37,714 nt of DNA from Pseudogymnoascus destructans (GCF_001641265.1 NW_020167571.1:1-37714), one strand, 5' to 3'. Positions 10,464 through 20,488 are shown, counted from the stretch's first letter. Numbers and translations: made by a program. Notes: a model not told the origin generated them from the sequence alone.

Positions 10464-12172
10464 ATGTTAAATATTTTAATTTAATATTACGTGTATTTAA
10501 TTCAATATTATCTAATCTAAAAGATATATGGGAAAGTTTACTAAAAGAATGTAATGATATGTATTTTTCTTATTAATGCGAACTATTCTACTCTTATTAT
10601 TATTTTAGGTTTAACTATATCCTTTTAGTTACTATGCGATTTATATACAAGTCAATAGGAAACCAAGCATAATTATTCAAAAATTAACTATAAAGAAATA
10701 TTATTTTAAAATTAAAAAATATAGCTAATAATCCTTTAACTACTGGGTTAATATTTATCTTTATGTTTTTATTAACAACGACCATAAGATTTACCACATG
10801 TTCTACATTGGGTATAGAGTATAAGGATTTTTTTTATTATGCTTTTTTGGCATTCTCTCTTGATTACCTATTACATATATATGTGGTGTATTAAACAGTA
10901 TTATAATAAAATACAATCCTTTTAGTTTAATGTAGATTTTTCTTCAAGTTTTGCGAAAAAGAATATTACATACAAAAGCTATAAGATGAATTATTGTATT
11001 TCTTTGTTTGTACTTTATAAGATTAATTTTATAGATAATAGGAAATATTATTACCTATTTTTTTTCTGTAAATTATTGTTCTTCCAATAAAAATTCTATG
11101 TACTTTGAACCTGAAGATGACCTAGGTCAAATAACCCAAAAGGAGAAAAAAGCTACAGGTAGTTATAGCTCCATATGAAGGTAGAAGCGGAGGCATACTA
11201 TAGAGTCAAGTTTAGGTATAAGTATATAACAAGTACCAGAAGCTTCAACTTCTTCAGCTTTAATTCTTCAACTTCTTCAACTTTTGGTACACAAGTACCA
11301 GAAGCTTCAACTTCTTCAGCTTTAACTATAGCTCCTGCTATAAATTGACTTTCAATTTTAACGTCAGCTAAAAATGAACGTAGAGAGCCTTAGCGAAGGA
11401 GATTTAGATAGAAGTAGTAATTACCTGATAGTAGGGCTAATAATAGAGATAAATGTCTAGTTATACATGAAAATAGCAGTTTGTTAATACCCAAAAATAT
11501 GCAGAATCTGCAATTTTAGTAGAGCCGTCAGTATGACCGATTAAACTTAAAGATAGACCTGCATATATAATATTGGATAAATTAGGTATTAATTTAAGGA
11601 CCCTAATAAAGATTACGATGTGTTCCTTCTTCTTTTTGAATTATAAAGAAGGTCTTTTATCTGAAATGTCAAAAATTTTAAAAAATGGGAAATTATGATT
11701 ATAAAGATATACGGCTATTATTTAAATATACTCAGAGAAGTTTTAGTTGTTTATCAACAAGAAACGTGCTGCTAATAGATTAACTAAAGGGGTAGTATTC
11801 TGTTAATACTATAGCATCCGGGGGAAAATATTTTCAGGGTTGTATGGGATTATATTATAAAGAAGAACATTATATAAAAAGTCTGATTTATATATAATTC
11901 CACACGTAAACTCCAATTATAGAGATTATTTTTCTTTAAGATATCATCTTGGTATGCTAGAAGCTTTACTTGAAATATCGGTAGATTTTGGTAGAAGATA
12001 TAGACGACCAGATGATCCTAGAAATTGAACACATAATCATCTTACTATGGTAAGAAATCATACTAAAACTGTATTTGATTATGTAGAAGAAGAAATAAGG
12101 AAAGCATATAAAAAGCCTATTATAATATTTAGAATAGAGGATATCAAGAATAATAAAAAATGACTAAATTAA
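10464..12172 (+). CDS. Unrecognised membrane protein ORF, heavily frameshifted
   Basis: No single frame is open here, but joining frames shows a coding-like stretch from ATG 10464 to TAA 12170-12172, some 550-570 codons. The N-terminal part has several hydrophobic segments, for example TLIIILGLTISFLV (about 10578), GLIFIFMFLL (about 10745) and a Phe/Tyr/Leu-rich segment (about 10830-10890). The middle is Ser/Thr-rich and holds a 35-base direct repeat. The C-terminal 103 codons (11861-12172) are fully open, with charged stretches such as DFGRRYRRPDDPRNW and YVEEEIRKAYKKP. TGA is used as Trp. The many breaks match the error rate in adjacent cox1 exon 2, so an intact gene is plausible; a decaying gene is the alternative. 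No family is recognised. Confidence 0.45.
11229..11325 (+). repeat. 35-base direct repeat, two copies 62 bases apart
   Basis: The same 35 bases (beginning acaagtaccagaagcttcaa) occur at 11229-11263 and 11291-11325. The spacer repeats a shorter cttcaacttcttcaac theme. In the most coding-like frame the second copy reads TQVPEASTSSAL. It lies in the Ser/Thr-rich middle of the ORF described above. Confidence 0.9.
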
Positions 12173-12491
12173 AATTTAATTTAAGTTTATTTTGATTAAT
12201 CTAACAAGCTTCTTGATGTATCATATATTGACACTTTAACCGGGTATCTATATCTTTCAGTTTAAAAGCATTGTTTTATAACTAACATTAACGGCGTTAG
12301 GGTTGTTAAAATATATATCCCAATTTATTAATGAAATAGCCAAATTTAAAGCATTGAATGGGTCTTATAAACATTAAAATTATTTTTAATGGTTATTTTG
12401 CATCAATGTTTTCCACGTAAACCTTTTACAAAAAGTTCTGATGTGAGTAAGTCTTTACTTATCTATACATCTATCAAATTCCATAAATACC
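12173..12491. other. Intergenic stretch, no gene seen
   Basis: Between the unrecognised ORF and atp8. A+T-rich with scattered stops in all frames. No cloverleaf, long repeat or conserved reading frame was found. Confidence 0.6.
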
Positions 12492-12638
12492 ATGCCACAG
12501 TTAGTTCCTTTTTATTTTATTAATCAAGTAACTTTTGCATTTGTTATATTAGTAACAATGATATATGTATTTTCTAAATATATATTACCAAGGTTTGTGC
12601 GTCTATTCTTAAGCCGTGTTTTTATAAGTAAATTATAA
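12492..12638 (+). CDS. atp8: ATP synthase subunit 8
   Basis: Small subunit of the Fo part of ATP synthase, anchored in the inner membrane next to subunit a. The 48-residue protein begins MPQLVPFYFINQVTFAF, the typical fungal start, with one membrane segment (about residues 13-32) and a short basic C-terminal tail (PRFVRLFLSRVFISKL). Length is normal for filamentous ascomycetes. The frame is intact with a TAA stop. It is separated here from atp6, its frequent neighbour. Confidence 0.93.
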   Translation: MPQLVPFYFINQVTFAFVILVTMIYVFSKYILPRFVRLFLSRVFISKL

Positions 12639-12659
12639 AATAATTCTATGATATAAAGG

Positions 12660-12685
12660 TTAACATAAGCATTAGCTTATGTTAA
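12660..12685 (+). other. Perfect hairpin between atp8 and nad4L
   Basis: Arms TTAACATAAGC (12660-12670) and GCTTATGTTAA (12675-12685), 11 pairs, with the four-base loop ATTA. It lies 22 bases after the atp8 stop. It could be an RNA processing or stability element; nothing in the sequence proves a function. Confidence 0.6.
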
Positions 12686-12806
12686 ACCCTGAAAATTAAA
12701 TTGTTTATGGGGTTATATTAGTATAATAATAGTCTCAAGTATTTCATCCTTAACTATATTAGTTACAATAAACTAAAAACAATAATTTAAATATAAATAA
12801 TATATA

Positions 12807-13076
12807 ATGAATTTAACCCTAGTACTCTTTTTAATCGGGATTTTAGGTTTCGTTTTAAATAGAAAAAATATAATATTAATGCTTATTTCTATAGAGATAA
12901 TGCTTCTATCTATTACATTTTTAATATTGGTAAGTTCACTTAGCTTTGATGATATATTAGGCCAAACTTATGCTATATATATAATAGCAATAGCGGGTGC
13001 AGAATCTGCGATAGGTTTGGGTATACTAGTAGCTTTTTACAGATTAAGAGGAAGTATAGCTATAGAGTATAAATAA
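12807..13076 (+). CDS. nad4L: NADH dehydrogenase subunit 4L
   Basis: Small membrane subunit of complex I (the bacterial NuoK equivalent). 89 residues with three membrane segments. It keeps the acidic residues expected in helices 2 and 3, in IEIMLLS (about residue 30) and AGAESAIGL (about residue 66). The stop TAA shares its last A with the nad5 start ATG, a coupling widely conserved in filamentous ascomycetes, so the two are almost certainly on one transcript. The frame is intact. Confidence 0.95.
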   Translation: MNLTLVLFLIGILGFVLNRKNIILMLISIEIMLLSITFLILVSSLSFDDILGQTYAIYIIAIAGAESAIGLGILVAFYRLRGSIAIEYK

Positions 13077-15035
13077 TGTATTTAGCAATAATAACTTTAC
13101 CTTTGTTAGGGTCAATAGTTGCGGGGCTTTTTGGTAGAAAAGTTGGAGTTAGTGGGGCGCAGTTAATAACATCTTTATGTGTAATTTTAAAACATTATTA
13201 GCAACAGTTGCCTTTTTTGAAGTAGGATTAAATAACATACCTGTATCTATAAATCTTTTCAGATGAATAGATAGTGAATCACTAAATGTGTTATGAGGTT
13301 TTCAGTTTGATAGTTTAACTGTGTCTATGTTAATACCTGTTTTAATTTTTCTTCTTTAGTGCACGTATACTCTATAGGGTACATGAGCCATGACCCACAC
13401 AATCAAAGATTTTTTAGCTATCTTAGTTTATTTACATTTATGATGGTAATACTAGTTACAGCTAATAATTTTTTATTAATGTTTGTAGGGTGAGAGGGTG
13501 TAGGTATTTGCTCATATCTGTTAGTTAGTTTCTGGTTTACTAGAATAGCAGCAAATCAAAGCTCTATCTCTGCTTTATTAACTAATAGAGTTGGGGATGC
13601 CTTTTTTATGATAGGTATGTTTGCTATATTATGATCTTTTGGTAATATAGATTATAGCACTGTTTTCTCATTAGCTCCTTTTGTTAATGAAAATATTGTT
13701 ACAATTATAGGAGTATGTTTATTAATAGGAGCTATGGCTAAAAGTTCTCAAATAGGGTTACATGTGTGATTACCTATGGCTATGGAAGGGCCTACACCAG
13801 TTAGTGCTTTAATACACGCTGCTACAATGGTTACAGCTGGTGTATATTTACTTATGCGTACAAGTCCTTTAATAGAATATAGTTCAACTGTTTTAATTTT
13901 ATGTTTATGATTAGGTGCAATAACTACTGTTTTTAGTAGTCTTATTGGGCTATTCCAACAAGATATTAAAAAAGTTATTGCATACAGTACTATGAGTCAA
14001 TTAGGTATGATGGTTATTGCAGTAGGTTTATCTTCATACAATCTTGCTTTATTTCATTTAGTTAATCATGCTTTCTATAAAGCACTGTTATTTTTAGGTG
14101 CGGGAGCTGTAATTCACGCTGTATCTGATAACCAGGATTTTAGAAAATACGGAGGATTAAGAGCATTCTTGCCTTTAACTTATTCTGTTATGCTGATAGC
14201 TAGTCTTAGTTTAGTTGCATTCCCTTTTATGACAGGGTTTTATAGTAAAGATTTTATTTTAGAATCTGCATATGGGCAATTCTATTTTAGTAGTACAGTT
14301 GTTTACTTTATTGCTACTATAGGGGCAATGTTTACTACTTTATACTCGGTTAAAGTTTTATATTTAACTTTCTTAACTAACCCGAATGGGCCTTTAACTA
14401 GTTATAAACACGCACATGAAGGAGATATCTTTATGAGTCTACCTTTAATTATATTAGCCATATTTTCTATATTCTTTGGTTATATAGCTAAAGACCTTTT
14501 TATAGGTTTAGGTTCAGGATTTTTTATGGATAATAGTTTATTTATACATCCTATGCATGAAACTATGCTAGACACAGAATTTGCTGTACCTGTTTTATTT
14601 AAATTATTACCTCTAATATTTACTATTTCTCTTAGTTTTTTAGCTATTATTTTATCTGAATTTTTACCATTAAGTTTAATTAATTTTAAATTAACTAGAC
14701 TAGGTTATAATATTTTTAGCTTCTTTAACCAACGTTTTTTAATTGAACTTTTATATAATAAATATATAACAGGGTTTGTATTAAAATTAGGAGGTCAAAC
14801 TACAAAAGTTTTAGATAGAGGTAGTGTAGAACTATTGGGACCTTATGGTTTAGAAAAAGGATTAGTAAATTTAAGTAAAAAAATATCTAGTTTAGATACA
14901 GGTGTTATTACTAGTTATGCTTTATACATCTTAATAGGATTTATATTTTATATATTAATTCCCTATTTATCTATGTTTGATTCTAGTTTACTTATATTAA
15001 TTCTCTTACCTTTATTTAGTACAATAAAAAGTTAA
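13076..15035 (+). CDS. nad5: NADH dehydrogenase subunit 5 (two frameshifts near the N-terminus)
   Basis: Large antiporter-like subunit of complex I, forming the distal proton channel. The start ATG overlaps the nad4L stop. The protein begins MYLAIITLPLLGSIVAGLFG. A one-base loss near 13190 brings a stop at 13199, and a second near 13348 (short T run) brings one at 13357; correcting both gives about 653 residues, a normal length. From about 13360 the frame is open to TAA 15033-15035, with family motifs WEGVGICSYLLV, MEGPTPVSALIHAATMV, LFHLVNHAFYKALLFLGAG and the long C-terminal lateral-helix region. The conserved reading on both sides of each break argues for sequencing error. Confidence 0.93.
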
Positions 15036-15669
15036 TGTTTAATTTAATACATTTAACTTAAGGTTTTTATTATTAAGTATTATTAGAAAAAAGTTTTTAA
15101 AATTTTATTTTCTTAATAAAACTAATGCGAAGTGGTGTAATAATAACATTGCTGATTAACTATCAGCAGTTAAAAGTGTAAATCTTTTTTTCGCTCTCTT
15201 ATTATAGGTCTTAATGTTAACTATACTTATAATAATTACCACATTATGTGTGGTGTTAATCAAGATGAAATATATCTACCCTATATATTATCTTTATATA
15301 TAATTATTAAATATATAGTATCCATATAGTATATAATACTAATGGACACTGTTGTACTTTAAGTTATACACGTGTTGCAGATGGTTCTGCTTTTATTATT
15401 TATATGTATTAAGGAAGTTCGACTCTTCCACACTTTATATAGTTAAAATAATTTGTATAAGTTTTAGTTTCACAAATTAATTTAATTGTAAAAACTTTAC
15501 ATCCTTAAATATTATATTGTTTAAACTAAACCATTAGAGAATTAAAATAGGGTAAGACGGTACTTACCTAGTTATTTAACTTAGCTAGTCCTAGTTTTTA
15601 GTTAAGGACTAACATAAGAAGTTATCTATATTTCTAAAAAATAAGTATTTAATGTTATCTGTATATAAA
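15036..15669. other. Intergenic stretch between nad5 and cob
   Basis: 634 A+T-rich bases. The only feature with structure is a trnC-like element at about 15368-15437. A 29-codon frame at about 15212-15301 encodes a hydrophobic peptide but has no recognisable relative. No other gene seen. Confidence 0.6.
15368..15437 (+). pseudogene. Degenerate trnC-like element
   Basis: The D-arm gttgcagatggttctgc differs from that of trnC (about 17045-17061) at only two positions, and a perfect T arm GGAAG-TTCGACT-CTTCC follows at tRNA spacing. The 22 bases between form no convincing anticodon stem-loop, and the acceptor arms (CACGTGT and ACACTTT) pair only partly. It looks like a decayed duplicate of trnC. 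Confidence 0.5.
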
Positions 15670-16839
15670 ATGAGAATTTTTAAAAATCATCCTTTGTTAA
15701 AATTGGTTAATTCATATTTAATAGATTCACCACAACCTAGTAATATTAGCTATCTGTGAAACTTTGGTTCTCTATTAGCCGTTTGTTTAATAGTACAAAT
15801 AGTAACAGGAGTTACATTAGCAATGCACTACAACCCTAGTGTATTAGAAGCTTTCAATTCAGTAGAACATATCATGCGTGATGTTAATAATGGTTGATTA
15901 ATACGTTACTTACACAGTAATACAGCTTCAGCCTTCTTTTTTTTAGTGTATTTACACATAGGAAGAGGTTTATATTACGGGTCTTACAGAGCACCTAGAA
16001 CATTAGTTTGAACATTAGGTGTAATTATTTTTGTGTTAATGATGGCTACAGGATTCTTAGGTTATGTTTTACCATACGGCCAAATGTCATTGTGAGGTGC
16101 GACTGTTATTACAAACCTTATGAGTGCGATTCCTTGAGTTGGACAAGATATAGTTGAATTTATTTGAGGTGGTTTTTCTGTTAATAACGCTACTTTAAAT
16201 AGATTTTTTGCTTTACATTTTGTTTTACCTTTTGTTTTAGCTGCATTAGCTCTAATGCACTTAATTGCTCTTCATGACAGTGCTGGATCTGGTAATCCAT
16301 TAGGTGTTTCAGGTAATTTTGATAGATTAGCTTTTGCTCCTTATTTTTTATTTAAAGATTTAATAACTATATTTATCTTTATAATTGTATTAAGTGTATT
16401 TGTATTCTTTATGCCTAATGTTTTAGGAGATAGTGATAACTATGTTGTAGCAAATCCTATGCAAACTCCTCCTGCTATAGTTCCTGAATGATACTTATTA
16501 CCTTTCTATGCTATATTAAGATCTATTCCTAATAAATTATTAGGTGTTATTGCTATGTTTGGTGCTATTTTTATATTATTAGCTATGCCTTACACAGATT
16601 TAAGTAGATCTAGAGGTATACAATTCAGACCTTTAAGTAAAATAGCTTTTTATATGTTTATAGCTAATTTCTTAATATTATTGGTATTAGGTGCTAAACA
16701 TGTGGAATCTCCATTTATTGAATTTGGACAAATAAGTACTGTTATTTATTTTGCTCACTTTTTAATAATAGTACCTCTAGTTAGTTTATTAGAAAATACA
16801 TTAGTGGAATTAAGTATAACTAAATCGCATAAGGCTTAG
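15670..16839 (+). CDS. cob: Apocytochrome b
   Basis: Central subunit of the cytochrome bc1 complex, holding both b haems and the two quinone sites. The 389-residue frame is intact, with TGA as Trp. It begins MRIFKNHPLLKLVNSYLID, and this ATG is preferred over an in-frame ATG at 15652 because family members start here. Visible motifs include LAMHYNP, the haem histidines (LIRYLHSN, FFLVYLHIGRGLYYGS, FALHFVLPF, ALALMHLIALH) and the Qo-site PEWYLLPFYAILRSIPNK. No intron interrupts it. Stop TAG. Confidence 0.97.
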
Positions 16840-17037
16840 TTATACACACAAAAAAAAAAGTATGTACATATAAATAATTATAGATTTTTTTAATGTTATT
16901 TAAAAGACTAGCACTTATATCTTAAGAGTTACATGTGTATTAGTAATATATTATTTCAAACATTGTCATATTACAGGTTAAACTTTGATCTTAAAGATAT
17001 ATAAGTATGTAGAGATATTTTTATACGTTTTTACGTA

Positions 17038-17109
17038 GAGATATGTTGCAAATGGTTTTGCATTTGGATTGCAGATCTATAATAAGGGGTTCGATTCTTC
17101 CATATCTCT
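17038..17109 (+). tRNA. trnC: tRNA-Cys (GCA)
   Basis: Acceptor GAGATAT pairs perfectly with ATATCTC. The anticodon loop TTGCAGA gives GCA. The D stem is short (TGC/GCA) and the T stem has one A-C mismatch. The ends could shift by one base. It lies between cob and the atp9 remnant. Confidence 0.88.
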
Positions 17110-17174
17110 ATAATTAAAAGCTAATTAAAATAAAAATATAATAAGTCGCAAAATTTTTATAAAAATATTTAGTC

Positions 17175-17345
17175 ACTACAGGAATTATAGTATATACTAA
17201 TTATTGGAGTAATATTAGGTGCATTTATCTTAGGTGTAGCTAGAAATCTTACAATTAGAGATCTACTTTTTCATATACTATTTTTGGTACCATCTTCTTT
17301 AAAGTTCGTGTTTTATTTGCTTTAATGGTATACTTATGCATATAA
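17175..17345 (+). pseudogene. atp9: Degenerate ATP synthase subunit 9 (subunit c)
   Basis: The translation shows the ATP9 loop signature: ILGAFILGVARN (17206-17250, family pattern GVARNPS), then a frame break in the T run at 17266-17271, then FSYTIFG and VLFALMV, matching the family's second helix around a LFALMM pattern. There is no ATG at the expected start, the N-terminal helix has lost most of its glycines, and the position that should hold the proton-binding glutamate is lysine (AAA 17301-17303). About 57 codons survive of the usual 74 or so. The substitutions cannot be explained by indel error. In several filamentous ascomycetes a nuclear gene supplies subunit c; that is inferred here. 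Confidence 0.75.
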
Positions 17346-17615
17346 ATTTTATATTGATAATGTTTGTATATGTATTTATAAATTATCTGAGCTTTTACTG
17401 TTAAGTTAAATAAATATTTATTTTTATTATTGTATTGTTATATTTGTTCTGGTAATAATATGGAATAGAATTTAATTTAAATCAAAATTTGATTTAAATT
17501 TAAATTTAAATTTATTTTTACTTTCTAATATATCTAAATAAATTTTATTGCATTATATTGTATTAGGTATTAATATGAATTATTAGTAATAAAAGTTTTT
17601 ATAAAAAAAAAAAAA
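17346..17615. other. A+T-rich intergenic stretch before nad1
   Basis: Very A+T-rich, ending in a run of A just before the nad1 ATG. It contains an inverted repeat, taaatcaaa-a-tttgattta, at about 17485-17503, followed by repeats of taaattt. No gene seen. Such stretches can hold promoters or replication starts, but nothing here identifies one. Confidence 0.55.
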
Positions 17616-18719
17616 ATGATATACTTACCCACCTTAATATCTATAGTAGAAGTGCTATTAGTTACTGTGCCTGTGTTATTAACTGTAGCTTATTTAACAG
17701 TAGCCGAAAGAAAAGGATTAGCTAGCATGCAAAGAAGATTAGGGCCGAATACAGTGGGTTACTATGGTTTATTACAAGCATTCGCGGATGCCTTAAAACT
17801 ATTGTTAAAAGAATATGTATCACCTACACAAGCTAATTTTGTGTTATTTTTCCTTGGTCCAATTATAACTTTAATATTTGCACTGCTAGGTTATGCTGTA
17901 GTACCATATGGACCTGGTTTAGCTATAAGTGATCTTAATTTAGGTATATTATATATGTTAGCTGTTTCATCTTTAGCTACATATGGTATATTATTAGCAG
18001 GATGAAGTGCAAATAGTAAATATGCCTTTTTAGGTTCACTTAGAAGTACAGCTCAATTAATAAGTTATGAACTAATATTAAGTTCAGCTATTCTTTTAGT
18101 AATTATGTTAACAGGTAGTTTAAATCTTACAGTAAATGTAGAAGCTCAAAGAGCCGTTTGATTTATAATACCTTTGTTCCCCATATTTATAATCTTCTTA
18201 ATAGGATCTATAGCAGAAACTAATAGAGCCCCTTTTGATTTAGCTGAAGCTGAATCTGAACTAGTTAGTGGATTTATGACAGAGCACGCTGCAGTTATAT
18301 TTGTATTTTTCTTTTTAGCCGAATACTCTAGTATTGTTCTAATTTGTGTTTTAACTAGTATATTGTTTTTAGGTGGATATTTATACGATATTTTACCTTT
18401 TTCTATATTTGGTTTATTCCAGTTTATAGATTTTGATTACTATGTAGAAGAAACTTTACATTATAAAGTGTTAGGTCCTGAATATTACTATAACCCTTTA
18501 ACTGAAGGATTATATTATGGTCTAAGTTTAGGATTAAAAACTTGTATCATGACTTTTGTATTTATATGGGCTAGAGCTTCTTTCCCTAGAATACGTTTTG
18601 ATCAATTAATGACATTTTGTTGAATAATTTTATTACCTATAGTTATTGCTTTTGTCGTTTTAGTTCCTTGTATATTATATAGCTTTGATATAATACCAAG
18701 TAATATTCCTTTACTTTAG
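17616..18719 (+). CDS. nad1: NADH dehydrogenase subunit 1
   Basis: Complex I membrane subunit at the junction with the hydrophilic arm, forming part of the ubiquinone entry site. 367 residues, intact frame with TGA-Trp, stop TAG. Family motifs: VAERKGLASMQRRLGPN near residue 29, LLKEYVSP, and IAETNRAPFDLAEAESELVSG near residue 205, the acidic loop lining the quinone chamber. It starts directly after a run of A. No intron. Confidence 0.97.
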
Positions 18720-18749
18720 TTTTTTTAATATAACTTTAAGTAAACCATA

Positions 18750-18820
18750 CTCTTATTAGCTCAATGGTAGAGCAGGATACTTCTAATATCTAGATCTAAG
18801 TTCGAATCTTAGATAAGAAT
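18750..18820 (+). tRNA. trnR: tRNA-Arg (TCT)
   Basis: The anticodon stem GGATA/TATCT carries the loop CTTCTAA (TCT). D arm GCTC-AATGGTA-GAGC; T arm CTAAG-TTCGAAT-CTTAG. Acceptor CTCTTAT pairs with ATAAGAA except for a first-pair C-A mismatch. It reads AGR codons, the arginine codons used almost exclusively in these genes. Confidence 0.92.
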
Positions 18821-18959
18821 TAAGGTTTATAATTAGTTTATTTAAACTATGTTAAACTAGAAAAGGAATTTAAATCCTTATATACTTAAAGGGTATAATA
18901 TAAATCCTTTTAAGTATGCGAAAAAAAAAGACAATAAAAATAAGGAGATAATAAAAATA

Positions 18960-19742
18960 ATGACACATTCAAACATATTGAGAGAAATTGCTAGTCCCCT
19001 TGATCAGTTTGAAATAAGAAACCTTCTAAGTATGGAAGCCCCTATATTGGGAGATATTAACATATCTATTACAAATATAGGATTATATTTATTAATATCT
19101 ACTTTTATAATTTTAAGTGGTAGTGTTTTAGCTACTAATTATAATAAAATTATAAGTAATAGCTGATCAATTAGTCAAGAAACATTATATGCAACAATAC
19201 ATAGTATTGTTACAAATCAAATAAACTCTGTAAAAGGTCAATTATATTTCCCTTTTATATATGCCTTATTTGTATTTATTTTAATTAATAATTTAATAGG
19301 TTTAGTTCCATATAGCTTTGCATCTACTAGTCATTTTGTATTAACTTTTGGACTTAGTTTTACTATAGTTTTAGGTGCAACTATATTAGGATTCCAAAAA
19401 CACGGGTTAGAGTTCTTTTCTTTATTAGTACCAGCTGGTTGTCCTTTAGGTTTATTACCTTTATTAGTTTTAATTGAATTTATTTCTTATTTAGCTAGAG
19501 CTGTATCATTAGGGCTTAGATTAGCTGCTAATATCTTAAGTGGTCATATGTTATTACATATCTTAGCTGGATTTACTTATAATATCATGACTTCAGGATT
19601 TATATTCTTCTTTTTAGGTTTAATGCCTTTAGCGTTTATAATTGCTTTCTGTGGTCTTGAATTGGGTATTGCTTTTATACAAGCTCAAGTGTTTGTGGTA
19701 TTAACAAGTAGTTACATTAAAGATGGATTAGATTTACATTAA
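18960..19742 (+). CDS. atp6: ATP synthase subunit 6 (subunit a)
   Basis: Forms the proton half-channels of ATP synthase against the c-ring. 260 residues, intact, TGA-Trp, stop TAA. It starts MTHSNILREIASPLDQFEIR. It holds the essential arginine in AVSLGLRLAANILSGHMLL (about residue 180) and the C-terminal helix with ELGIAFIQAQVF. A purine-rich stretch (aaggagataataaaaata) precedes the ATG. It is followed by the rns region, a neighbour pair also known in other Pezizomycotina. Confidence 0.97.
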
Positions 19743-19768
19743 GTGTAAGACATATTATATTATAAATT

Positions 19769-19807
<39 letters not shown>

Positions 19808-20451
19808 AATGAAAATTTTGTAATTTTATGATTAGATTTTTTATTTTAAATTTTAGATAGGTATTTATACGTATGTTTAACCATAGGTATGGTTAAGATC
19901 AATAGGTATATTAAGAATAAATCTTATATTAATATAAAATTTGCATATAGATTTGTTAAAGTCCAGTGTTTATTAAACTTATACAGGTATAAAGTGTTAA
20001 AGCTAAAGTTTTTGGTATAGTACAGAAAAATTTTTTAATATACAAAATTTTGTATATGAAATACATTTAAGCAAGTCTATCTTGTTTATTACGTAGTATT
20101 ATGTTAAAATACAAGCCTACAGTTAAAAGTTAAGACAGACTAATTATTAAACAGAAACTGGCTTAATTGTATATCTATTTATTTTTAGATTTTCTTAGAT
20201 TTATACATATAGTCTACAAGAATTATTTAAATTTAATAGAGGATTTATTTGTATAAATACAAAGTGTATATCATGTGCAATTTTCATTAAATGTAATATC
20301 TTAAAAATCTGAATCAGATTATTAAGTTATTAATACAACTGGTTATAATCCAGGCTCTGTCGGGGATGATCTTAAATTATTGTAATGTTAAATACACATT
20401 AGTAGTATTAATATTTAATTAACTAATTAATTATTAATACAATTATAGAAT
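19743..20451. other. Intergenic stretch between atp6 and rns
   Basis: About 700 A+T-rich bases with a (TA)n microsatellite at about 19773-19801. There are short inverted repeats, such as tacaaaattttgta near 20040. No tRNA cloverleaf or conserved frame found. Confidence 0.6.
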
Positions 20452-20480
20452 ATATTTGAGTTTGATGATGGCTCTGAATG
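20452..20480 (+). rRNA. rns: Small subunit rRNA, 5' end only, cut off at an N
   Basis: The stretch ttgagtttgatgatggctct matches the highly conserved 5' end of small subunit rRNA (the bacterial version is AGAGTTTGATCCTGGCTCAG). It continues gaatg and then meets N at 20481. None of the later universal small subunit landmarks (the 530 loop, the 900 region, the 3' decoding site) was found anywhere in the window. The rest of the gene, about 1.4-1.6 kb in relatives, is missing from this assembly. Confidence 0.85.
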
Positions 20481-20481
20481 N
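20481..20481. other. Ambiguous base (N) marking a probable assembly gap
   Basis: This is the only non-ACGT base in the window. It falls about 29 bases into rns, exactly where more than 1 kb of conserved rRNA should follow. Sequence after it begins with a tRNA-like gene, not rRNA. Confidence 0.8.
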
Positions 20482-20488
20482 AATTATA

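Noticed and set aside
9006..12172. Programmed frameshifting as the cause of the many frame breaks
   Set aside because: Breaks are scattered, lie mostly in short homopolymers, differ between the two copies and cluster at one contig end; sequencing error is the simpler reason.
19770..19802. (TA)n run as a replication origin
   Set aside because: Simple repeats are common in this A+T-rich DNA, and no paired or conserved origin element was seen around it.
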